Shown: piece after piece, positions 1 through 9,001 of the stretch
Position numbering within the stretch: position 1 is the first letter of the stretch
Layout of the letters: every line of letters begins with the position of its first letter
Origin: Chionis minor
Lineage: Eukaryota; Chordata; Aves; Charadriiformes; Chionididae
Assembly (NCBI GenBank): GCA_013398295.1
Contig: VZSF01003896.1
Location: 248,001-312,000, forward strand
Length of the DNA stretch: 64,000 nt
Direction of reading: 5' to 3'
The notes under the pieces: generated by a model
Database searches by the model: none
The model's input: the letters and a program-made list of their open reading frames with translations, nothing else
What the model was told of the DNA's origin: nothing
Program-made: the position numbers and the translations under genes

Positions 1-1108
1 GATTGTTAATTTTTGAGATCCAACTGTTAATTACTGAGTGTTTCCTTTAGCAGTCAACTCAGTAGACTCAGTGCTCTGAAGCTTTTAGAGTATCCTGCCT
101 GAAATTCTTGCCAAGAGTTTGAAAGGTAATTTCCTTGACTTTGATAGAGTTCATGCCATCACCTGTGGGTATTGCTAAATCAGTTTTGCTGGAAGTGACT
201 GTGCCCTGAAATTCACTACAAATTTCCAGAAGAATGTATATTTCCCCTTATGTGGAATAAATCAGATTACTTCAGTACTGAAGCGTTAAAGATCTCCTAA
301 TAAAATAACCAGCTACTAGTCCTTTCATTCAATAGCAAAAAAAGAACATTGCTGTGCTGTCCAAAAAAAAATTATTTTTACATAAGAATCTGCAGTAAAT
401 TTTCTTACAGTGACAGTATAAAATTAAACATCCCCTCCTTTGTTTAAGAATGTCCACCATTTTTTCACTGAAAATAATAAATGAATATTGCTTATCTCTG
501 TTCTTCAGTATGTTTACTTTATTCATTTAACCGCAGGTGTGGATAGTCAAGGATGAAATATTTGTGGGAAGAAGGGGATAAAATGTTTTTTCCACCCAGC
601 GTTGGGTGCCCCCAGCCGCCCCTCTCTGCAGAAGCGCAGAACACGTCCTGTGCTTCACCTGCCGGGCTGGTGGCCCAGCTGCTCTGCCAGGCAAGGAGAG
701 GGCACTTGTACGTGCCACTGGATGCCAGTCTCGGGTGCAACACCCGGGTCTGGATCCTTGTTCAGCAAACCATAAGCAGCTTCACAGAGTGGGGAGGAGG
801 CTTGTCTTGTTGCGGGAAGAGAATGTGCCTTGTCCGTTTGTCTGTCACCCGGTCCGACTGGTCCCCTTCTTCCTTGTAGTGAATAAATTCAAGCACTGGC
901 GAGTATACAAACGGCTTCGAGTGGGCTTTTAAGGATATGGCAGGGCCTTTGAATGGGTTCTGGAAGTCAGGGATCACAGCCCAAGGGGAAGACTGTACAA
1001 GATGTAAAACTAGAGAATCACACTCAGTTTGTAGGAAGTCAAAATGCTTTATGAAGTACTAGTGGCAGAAGTATAAGGAAGTTTACCTTTCATCTGGTTT
1101 TTCTGCAG
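1..1108. other. No gene recognised; AT-rich with a GC-richer patch
   Basis: No exon with both splice borders and an open frame was found here. The part at about 590-760 is richer in G+C than its surroundings and has overlapping short open frames, but reading in from the acceptor-like AG at 535-536 meets a stop in all three frames. A perfect 6-bp hairpin (CGGGTG, 3-base loop, CACCCG) lies at 732-746. The stretch could be intron or intergenic DNA. Confidence 0.4.
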
Positions 1109-1375
1109 ACATACCCCTTTTTCCCATCTGTAAATTTTACTGGAGCAGAAGTCGGGGATTTCACATCTGCATTGCAGCTCAGCAGGAGCTGCAGCTCTGA
1201 CAAGGGCTGTTGGATGCCTAGAAAATCTAGACACGTTTCCAGCACCTGGATGAATCAGCTTATATCCCTGCCTTACATTCTCCTGTTTCTGTTTCCATCC
1301 ATCACCATCTCAGAGTGGCACTTGGAGAGGGAAAGGGAGAGGAATTCAACATGTTTTCCTTTATTTATGTCCTAA
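1109..1375 (+). CDS. Possible exon, 88 open codons after a strong acceptor
   Basis: A long pyrimidine tract ending in CTGCAG (1085-1108) is one of the better 3' splice sites in the window. From 1109 the frame stays open for 88 codons to a TAA at 1373-1375. The reading begins with residues TYPFFPSVNFTG and contains several Ser and Cys. No good donor lies inside: the only in-phase GTs (for example GTAAAT after 1129) are weak, and no poly(A) signal follows closely. It could be an alternative terminal exon, a 5' exon with a weak donor, or a chance open frame. The product is not recognised. Confidence 0.2.
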   Translation, partial: TYPFFPSVNFTGAEVGDFTSALQLSRSCSSDKGCWMPRKSRHVSSTWMNQLISLPYILLFLFPSITISEWHLERERERNSTCFPLFMS

Positions 1376-1819
1376 TTACTCCCCCCCCGCCCCGAGGTTC
1401 TGTCGCCCGCAGGACAGTGGTTTCTTCCGCATTGCGATGGGTACGGCTGTGGTCAAAAGCTCGTCTCAAATCTTTGTGTGAGTAGTAAATCCAGTGCATC
1501 TGGAACGTTTCAGCCTAATTGTGTATGCCGTTCACCTGTGCAGTGCACACACAGGCCAGAAGCATGACACGCATTGACAGGAAAATCCCTGCTGGAATTG
1601 TAGGGACTCTACTTGCATGTAGTCATGAAGTTGATTTCCTTTACTGGGGTCTTCCATACAGCAGTAAGGATGAGGACAGCAATGTAGCAAGGTAGCAGAA
1701 ATTGGCAAGGGGACTTAAGGTTGGACCTATTCTTTGAAATTGCTGGGAGGTCACTCTTTAAAACCACGTAAAGTGATAGTTTCCCTGTAGGCACTGTCTG
1801 TCTGCTTTCTGTGTTACAG
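1376..1819. other. Non-coding stretch, intron-like
   Basis: Begins with a C-rich run (1381-1394) and then ordinary AT-rich sequence. It ends in a pyrimidine-rich tract (about 1796-1819) that forms the acceptor of the next candidate exon. No open frame with splice borders was found on either strand. Confidence 0.35.
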
Positions 1820-1853
1820 TCAGGCGGTGCTTTCCAGAAAGAAAAGCAAGAAG
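1820..1853 (+). CDS. Candidate small exon 1 of the plus-strand gene model
   Basis: A 34-base segment lies between a pyrimidine-rich acceptor (CTGCTTTCTGTGTTACAG, ending at 1819) and a donor AAG/GTAGGT at 1854. All three frames are open. Read in phase 0 it gives SGGAFQKEKQE and leaves one G, which joins the first two bases of the segment at 2880 to make a glycine codon, so the two segments fit. Short exons of this size exist in vertebrate genes, but a 34-base pair of splice-like sites can also arise by chance. The upstream partner was not found and the product is not recognised. Confidence 0.28.
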
Positions 1854-2879
1854 GTAGGTAGCCAGTTCTCTTGCCTACACTGCAAACTGAGGTGTTTAAC
1901 TAAAAAGCGTGGGCAAAGATGCTTAGTTTATGCTCCTTTTTAAATGCTAGTATATATATTCTTTAACACACCTCAGTAGGTTAGGTAACAGAGTAGTGTA
2001 TATATAGCTGTGGAGAAAAAATAATTTTCAGAAAGCAGTTTACTATTGTTTGTAGTTTTACTAGGGGGATTAATTTTGACTTTTTTCAACCGTGGTAATG
2101 TATACTATAAACATGTTCAGTGAATGGATAGCAAGTTGATTATCTCAAAAATTGTACCATTTCAAATGTAGAACACTAGACTGTTTTTTAGTAACCTGTG
2201 GACTGCTTCCATTTAATTGTAGGATTCACGCTGAGTGTAGAGAGTCATAGCCCAAGTTAAACACAAACAAAACAGCAGGATGTTGATACAACTGTGACTT
2301 CCATAGGAAGTAGTTAGAATGGTAATGTGGTCTCCTCCTAACTTGGGTGGAAAGTCTCTTGTGGCTGCTTTTGCCCCACAGACCTGTTAACACAGCATGC
2401 CTCGACTAACATTTTTGACACCAACTTGCAAACACCATAAAGATTAGAGAAAACCAAATGAAGGCTTTGTTCTCTGGAACAGAAGCCTTCTTGACTAAAA
2501 TGGAGAGATGTTTCTCTTTTGTAAACAACGAAGGGGCACAAAGCAATAAAAACTTTCTCTTTGTGGGGATGGGAGTGAGCTGTTTGCTTGGCAAAGCGCT
2601 TCTCTTACTTAAAGACGTTTGAGTGTCACCAAGTTCCTATTCACTTGAGAGTCTTATGTTCAGACTAAATGAGAGTATACTTTGATTTTATTTTATAACA
2701 CTCATTATCTTCGAAATTTCATCAGCATGGGAAGAAAGTGTGCCATTTCTTTTCTTCATTTTGTTCTTGTTAAGGCCATAATTTACTTTCAAAATAGATT
2801 GTCACCTGCTATTGAAGGCTAGTAAAATCAATTTCTCTGAAACGTGATGGGAGGTTGTATTTTGCCTGCTTTTATATAG
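1854..2879. other. Putative intron between the first two plus-strand candidate exons
   Basis: AT-rich, with no simple repeats of note. It starts GTAGGT and ends TTTTATATAG. A GT...AG intron of 1026 bases is implied if the exon model is right. No feature was seen inside. Confidence 0.28.
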
Positions 2880-3050
2880 GTATCCAAGCAAAGGAAGCTG
2901 GAGCCTCTCCCATTTGTGCTGTCCCCTTTGGACAGTGGGAGAGTGCAGTAACAACCTTTTCAAAGCGTTTCCCTCCCAGGAAGGCAGTGTCTTCCTCTCT
3001 GTTTTGGAATGGCAGTAGTACTTCTTACGTCACAGAAGTGTTGTCTGAAG
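2880..3050 (+). CDS. Candidate exon 2 of the plus-strand gene model
   Basis: A 171-base segment follows the acceptor TTTTATATAG and ends at a possible donor GAAG/GTGAAC. In the only consistent frame it has 56 complete codons flanked by split glycine codons (phase 1 at both ends). The reading contains ICAVPFGQWESAV and a Ser/Thr-rich end (NGSSTSYVTEVLSE) with normal codon variety. The same frame runs past the donor to a TGA at 3095, and AATAAA follows at about 3102, so it could instead be a terminal exon. There is no recognisable domain. The weak point is the modest donor. Confidence 0.3.
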
Positions 3051-5829
3051 GTGAACCAGAAAGAATTCAAACATATTCCAGACAACACATATTATGATTA
3101 TAATAAATAAGCATACGTTTCTGATTTAGAAAATGGGTCTGGGTTTTGACCAGCTTGTTTTTTTCAACCCATAAGTTATTTTGGTTTAATTATCATGTGT
3201 TTCCATGAGTAATGTTCTCAAGAAGCTATAGAAATTTAAGCTTCTGGCTCTCTAGTTGTAAAAATGATCTTCCAGGTTCCTATGATCCTTATGGTTTGAG
3301 GCACCTGCCAGGTAGAACGGGACTTTGATCATAGTTGCCCCTCTGTATCCTAGCAGTGCACTTTCTTTCCAATTTTGTTGCTATTATTCTCTACCTGTTT
3401 GGGTTCCTTGCCTCAGTACAAAAAATAACGGTCAGTACTCCAGCAAACATTTTATACTGGAAACTGCACAATACTTCTTAGGGGCTTTATTCCTTGAGTA
3501 CTTTCCACAGAACCTGAATGACAGAAAGATCAAGGGGATCCTGCAGCTGCTTCATGAGGGAGAGATTCAAAGAGCCTGGGGAGGGGAAGGCAGGGGGAGG
3601 ATATGTTTGAAGTTTGCAGAATCTCAAAGGAAGGCATAAACTGAAGGTAGGACTGTTGTTTGCCAGATCCCTCATCGTAAGGAATATGACACTTGTTGAA
3701 GTTAATCAGTGATCGATTTGAACGAGAGAGAAGTGTTGCTTTATGGAGTGGTTGGTTGGTGACCTTTTAGAACTTGCTTCCTTAGAGGGCAGGGTGGCAT
3801 CAGCTGGTTCAAAAAGGGGTTAGACAAATTCATGGACAAGACGTCCATGAATGGCTACTTCTTTGTATTCTTTGACTGTTGTTCTTAAACTATTTTCCTA
3901 AAATTTATTTTCTTTCTGAAGTATTAGCTCTTTCCTCTCACATTGCTCCCTTACACTGAAACACGTGCAGTTAATGATCAGAGGATTTTTTTTTTTTCCT
4001 GAGAACCGGTTATATTAAGTCAACTAATACACTCTGGAAAGATTAAAGGCCACACTTTGAATAGCCTTTTGCACCTTCCATTGCCCTATAGTGTATAAGT
4101 GGATTTAATTTACAAGTGACAAAATGATTGGTTTAAATTGCAGGTTATAAGAGAGGGATATGACAGTTACATTACATTCTCTAGTGACTGAACCACTTAG
4201 GATTAACAGTGCTTCAGGTTTACAGGTATCTCAAGCTGCTTGAAGGACTTTAAGATGCAGAGTTATTCTAGTTTTTTGTAATGCAAATGAAAATTAGAAG
4301 AAACAATTGCAACGGAAAAATCATTACATTTGCTTTTCCCCTTCCTTTTTTAAAAAATCAATCTCTTTAAACTAAAATGCTTTTTTGTTTTTTTAATTTA
4401 TAAATGTGTTAGGATTTAAAATACACCAGTTTATGATATATCTTGAATCTTGGCATTCTAAATTCATGTGAGGTGGAATATTATTCAGAAATGGACAGTG
4501 ATGAGACGGACAGTATACAAAAGTGAGGAGGGACTATGAGCGAGTTAGTATCCCGTTCTCCAGTGAGACATGGACAATGGTAAAAGGAAGAGATCTGGAC
4601 AGACTCAAAGAGTGCATAGGCAGGTCTGGGCTCTTCCAAAGGAACGGTATAGCTTGAAGTATGTTTCTATTTTCTGAGGAAACTTACTATTTTTATCTAT
4701 AGCTATCTTACTGGGGAACTTAGCAATCTTAACTTTTTAGATGAAGAAGAAAAAGTTTGTATGCTATCTACTAAGTATTAAACACTTTTTGTCTGGTTTT
4801 AATTGCACAACTTTTTTTTGTCGCTGTAAGAAATATAAGCAACAAAATCATTTTACTGGAATAACAATGCTCTAGAAAAAATTGTACTCTGTAATTACGG
4901 ATCTTGACAAAGCTATCTATGGCTTGTTTTAAAACTACCTCAAAAGTGCTTTTATTAGCTAAAAATTCAGTACTGATAAAAATGATGAAATGGGATGGCA
5001 TTTGTTTTGAAGTTCAGCCAGCATGGGAATGTGAAGGCCTCCACCTCTGATAATATACTCAAAAGAACAAGTGGCTCAAAAGACAGAAAGGAAGGAGGAG
5101 GAGGCTGAAAGTAAAAAAAAAGAAAGAAAAAGTTAGGCTTCTGTTTCATGGATTCTTTTTTTTCTAAAGCTGACTGAATTACGCCCTTGTCTACTGAAAC
5201 CCTCTTAGTGTAATTCCCATTGGCCTCTGTGACACCTAGGGCAGCGCTGATCAACTGCAGGCTCCCATATTCCTAACCTCAGCCAACTGAATATGATTCT
5301 AGCAGATGTTTCTGCATTTTAGACCTCAAAATATGATGGGTCAGGGTTTTTTTCCCTTTTTCCAGTGGCAAATCTTGCATACTTGAGACCCAGGACATTC
5401 AATTCAATGGTAGGAATTATGAGCTGAGGGTCTCCCCAGTGGGATAATGCTGAACTTAATGTAAAGTCAGATCTTTGGAAATGGAAAACCAAAGTAATTT
5501 AAAGGTTTAGATCATTTAAACTAAATTACGGGATTATTGTTTAATATTGTATAAAAATATAAAATGTGCTTAGAAATGTGTATGATGATGTTTTTTCTTA
5601 AAAGGAAAAGGTCTTATAAAGTCAGGAGAGATCAGAGTCAGAAGCAATCCAACAAGAACAACTTTCTTAGTAGCAGAAGGGCAAGGTTGGCTTAGATTTC
5701 TCTGCTTTCCCGTTACTCCTGAGGTGCTATGAAGTGAATCCAGTGCTGTCTTCTTCCTGTGCTTCCTCATACCTCCCCCTCCCCATGTCCCCAGCAAAAC
5801 AAGTACTTCTCTGTGTGCTGTGGAAAAAT
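3051..5829. other. Non-coding stretch up to the first CR1, with one ancient LINE scrap
   Basis: AT-rich intron-like DNA. The only recognisable item is the LINE 3' fragment at 3786-3862, listed separately. A T run sits at about 3987-3998 and an A-rich patch at 5115-5131. No exon with good borders was found. Confidence 0.4.
3786..3862 (+). mobile_element. Short remnant of an ancient CR1/L3-type LINE (3' coding end)
   Basis: The stretch reads in one frame as WFKKGLDKFMDKTSMNGY. This matches, by memory of the family, the widespread reptile/bird LINE motif in which a Phe-Lys-Lys-Gly-Leu-Asp-Lys-Phe-Met core precedes the end of ORF2. Only about 75 bases are recognisable, the flanks have decayed, and the orientation is sense on the plus strand. 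It is an inactive fossil, much older than the two CR1 copies elsewhere in the window. Confidence 0.55.
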
Positions 5830-6800
5830 AATCACAAAGTCACAGAATCACTTAGGTTGGAGAAGACCTTTGAAGTCACCGAGTCCAACCATAAACCTGA
5901 CACTGCCAAAGCCACCCCTAACCCATGTCCCTCAACACCACGTCTGCCTGTCTTTTAAATACCTCCAGGGACGGCAATTCTACCACCTCCCTGGGCAGCC
6001 TGTTCCAATGCCTGATAATCCTTTCCGTAAAGAAGTTTTTCCTAATATCCAACCTAAACCTGCTCTGGTGTAACTTGAGGCCATCTCCTCTTGTCCTATC
6101 GCTTGTTACTTGGGAAAAGAGACTGACCCCCACCTCACTTCAACCTCCTTTCAGGGAGTTGTAGAAAAGGATAAGGTCTCCTCTCAGTCTCCTTCCCTCC
6201 AGGCTAAACAATCCCAACTCCCTCAGCCGCTCCTCATAAGACTTGTTCTCCAGACCCCTCACCAGCTCCGTTGCCCTTCTCTGGACACGCTCCAGCACCT
6301 CAACGTCCCTCCTGTACTGGGACACCCAAAACCGAACACAACACTCGAGCTGCGGCCTCACCAGTGCCGAGTACAGGGGCACCATCACTGCCCTGCTCCT
6401 GCTGGCCACACTCTTCTTGAGACAGGCCAAGATGCCCTTGGCCTTCTTGGCCACCTGGGCACACGCTGGCTCGTGTTCAGCCGACTGTCCACCAGGACCC
6501 CCAGGTCCTTTCCTGCCAGGCAGCTTTCCAGCTGCTCCTCCCCAAGTCTGTGGCGCTGCCTGGGGTTGGTGTGATCCAAGTGCAGGACCCGGCACTTGGC
6601 CTTGTTAAACCTCATCCCATTGGCCTCAGCCCATGGATCCAGCCTGTCCAGATCTCCCTGCAGAGCCTTCCTACCCTCAAGTGGATCAACGCTCCCACCC
6701 AGCTTGCTGTCATCTGCAAACTGGCTGAGGGTGCACTCAATCCCCTCATCCAGATCATCAGTAAAGGTATTAAACAAGACTGGTCCCAAAACTGAGCGCT
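5830..6800 (-). mobile_element. CR1 LINE, 5'-truncated, antisense, ORF2 reverse-transcriptase end plus 3' UTR
   Basis: The element reads on the minus strand from about 6800 to 5830. Its first part encodes the end of the reverse-transcriptase domain, including the catalytic FADD motif (bases 6709-6720) in the context [11 protein letters not shown] Trp-rich region follows, then [18 protein letters not shown] (about 6320-6265) and the typical C-terminal [20 protein letters not shown] (about 6035-5975). The reading changes frame at about 6490 and again near 6140, so ORF2 is broken and the copy is dead. The 3' end (5830-5900, complement) is the avian CR1 tail, normally the most conserved part. The element lacks most of ORF2 and all of ORF1, the usual 5' truncation of CR1. 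The heptamer GAAAAAT occurs just outside both ends (5823-5829 and 6801-6807) and may be a short target-site duplication. Confidence 0.95.
6140..6789 (-). pseudogene. Broken CR1 ORF2 (reverse transcriptase C-terminal part)
   Basis: Two overlapping open segments, 6789-6385 and 6595-6140, together give the end of the CR1 reverse transcriptase and its thumb-like region. The first carries the FADD catalytic pair and the following [12 protein letters not shown] block; the second carries [11 protein letters not shown] and [10 protein letters not shown]. They are in different frames, joined by an indel at about 6490. The final C-terminal segment (6133-5918) is in yet another frame. The missing N-terminal endonuclease and fingers region shows that this is a truncated insertion and not a host gene. 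Confidence 0.9.
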
Positions 6801-8882
6801 GAAAAATGCTGTTTTCTGTTGCTTTGTTTCCTCTGACTGGATTCTCTCTCTAATAAGGTACAAGATGTGCTGGAAGTTCTGCTCGTGCCTGAGAGTGTTC
6901 GTTAATGCTCTCTAATGTGCATTCTCTCATGCTTTGTAAGGTGTGAGCTCATGGGGCAGCCTTTCTGCCTGGAAGAGCAAAAGTAAGATTTACTCTTTTA
7001 TCTAACTGATATAATGACATCTGTAAGAATTTATTGTCATGATGGTCTGTACCTCTATCTTGAAATGAGTCCAGGAGTTTCTGTCTTTTGAGGAGGGAAA
7101 CATATTTTAAATCCAAGAGAACTGCACGCTGCTTGTTCTGGTGGTGTCTGTGGCCTCCCGCAGAACCGCGTACAGCTCACCTGTTCGGAGTGTAAAAGAG
7201 AGTATAAGCCTGACAAGACTGGTCCATACTCTTCATTAATACAGTGCCACGCAGAACAGGCCTTCCTTCACTAGCCATCAAGCATTGCTATAATAAACAA
7301 GATAATAATAAAAACATGTATCATGTTATCGCTGTCAACACTGAACAGTGTGAGTGTAGAAATATTGCAGTAAAAAGAGGATTCTTCAAATATGATTGTT
7401 AAAATATGGCACAGCACACAAAAATGTGCTAGAACACAGAATTTCTAATGAACAACACCTCTCAGTGCTGTGCTGCTGTTCAGCAGAGGCTGAGGGATCG
7501 TGATTTATGTGATGACAGTGGAAATAAGGATGAGCTCATCTCATTTTCCTCTGATTGTGAACACACTTGGCTACGTCCTCACTGTTGCACGGCGTACCAG
7601 GGTATCTCAGCAAAGAAAAGCCCTATTTAAGAAGGTACATTATTTAAGAAGATACATTATAAAAGTCTGCGCTACATCTTAGAGCCAAGCTGTTGTGTTC
7701 AGGTAAACATCACCTTAAAAGGACACCTTGGCTTGGTTCCTTAGAGTAAAGTGGCTTCCACTGGATAGACAAACTTTTCAAGCTGAAACAAAAGCTTGGT
7801 GACAGCAAAAACTTATGCAGAATATTGCTAGTGGAAAGATTTTTTTCAATTGTTGGTAAATAGAAATGTTGCTTTTGTAGAGGAGCTTATATGATCCTAA
7901 TGGGACTACTGTGCTTAGTATGTTGCATTTTAGTATTTAAAAGTATACTGGGGAATGCACGTGAAAAGCTTGGTGTATTTTTTCCTCATATTTAATAGTC
8001 AATGTCTCAAAACGCATCCCGTTTTACTTTTGTAAATTATTAAGATGCTAAGGGAGGAACTGTGATTCACTGGCTTAGATTAGAAATGCAAAAACACTTT
8101 TTTGTGGTTAAACTCTTTCCAGTTTCTAACCACTCCTCCCCCAAACATATAGTTTATTGTTATCTTTGTTGTGTTTGACACTGACCAAAATTAGGCCCCA
8201 CAGGCCTCTGAGGATCACCATATTGCTAAAGTCATTCTAGTTACTAGGATTTTTTTTTTTTTTTTTTTTTTTGGCTTCCCAACACTCATCTTGCATTCTT
8301 TGAAGACTAGCTTACATGTTTCTCATCTTCTAGGTGTTAGGGAAAATGTAGATTGGTCTAACAGACAGTCATTAAACAAACTACTTTGTTTTGTTTTTCA
8401 GCCCCCCTGAGCTTTCTTTATGGTTAGGAAACAGGTACTGGGGAGACAATGTCGACGGTATGTTTTATAGGGTAGGATAGGGGGGTCCCCTCTGTGTGAA
8501 ACGCTGAGCCAAAACTTGCCTGGATACTTGCAAATCCTTACGTTATGTGGATTGTGAATATAAGGTATGGAACAAAATTCTAATTATGCTTACATGTACA
8601 TCCATAAGAATGCAATTTAATATCCTGCCTTATGTCTTTAGGCTGGAAGAGTTTTGGGGTAAGTGCAGTCCGTTCTGAGCGCAGGACCGCACTGTGCCAG
8701 TCCGGGAGCAGCAGTGAGGCACCGTCACGGTGGTTTTGTTCAGCCGTCTGCGTGTTGGGACAAGCGGTGTCCCACAGACGGGTCAGGAAGGCGTGATGCA
8801 GTTAATAGGAACAGTGAGCTGAACTTTTAAACCCCCTCGCTCTAAAAGCTCCAAAGTATGGAATTTTCTCATCGCTATTTAG
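6801..8882. other. Non-coding, intron-like stretch
   Basis: No exon accepted. It contains a run of 23 T (8250-8272), a GC-richer patch at 8650-8790 with the palindrome CACCGTCACGGTG (8720-8732), and a 17-base segment with good splice-like borders (8642-8658). That segment is treated under findings because its phase does not fit the exon chain. Confidence 0.4.
8250..8272. repeat. Poly(T) run of 23
   Basis: An uninterrupted run of 23 T. No LINE or processed-pseudogene sequence is visible on the side where a poly(A) tail would be expected, so I treat it as a simple mononucleotide repeat. Confidence 0.95.
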
Positions 8883-9001
8883 GGGATTTACTGTGTTTGA
8901 TAACTTTGGAGTATTTTGGTAAGCTGGACAACCTCATCCACATCTTGTATGACTATCTTGAGAAAGTCTTCGTAGTTTTCTGTGTGGTCTGTAAACAAAA
9001 G
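8883..9001 (+). CDS. Candidate exon 3 of the plus-strand gene model
   Basis: A 119-base segment lies between the pyrimidine-rich acceptor TTTTCTCATCGCTATTTAG (ending 8882) and an excellent donor AAAAG/GTAAGTAG (9002). Of the three frames only one is open. It takes two bases to finish a codon and then gives 39 codons ending in phase 0. The reading is hydrophobic and amphipathic (LITLEYFGKLDNLIHILYDY, then LEKVFVVFCVVCKQK), which could be a helix-rich segment or a membrane segment. Its entry phase matches the exit phase of the segment at 2880-3050 and its exit phase matches 12602. This is the best-bordered internal exon of the model; the function is unknown. Confidence 0.35.

Noticed and set aside
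5918..6863. Many overlapping open frames on both strands
   Set aside because: All are explained by the CR1 copy; plus-strand frames here are antisense shadows of its reverse-transcriptase sequence.
8250..8272. Poly(T) as the tail of an antisense processed pseudogene
   Set aside because: Neither flank shows gene-like or LINE-like sequence, and no target-site duplication was seen.
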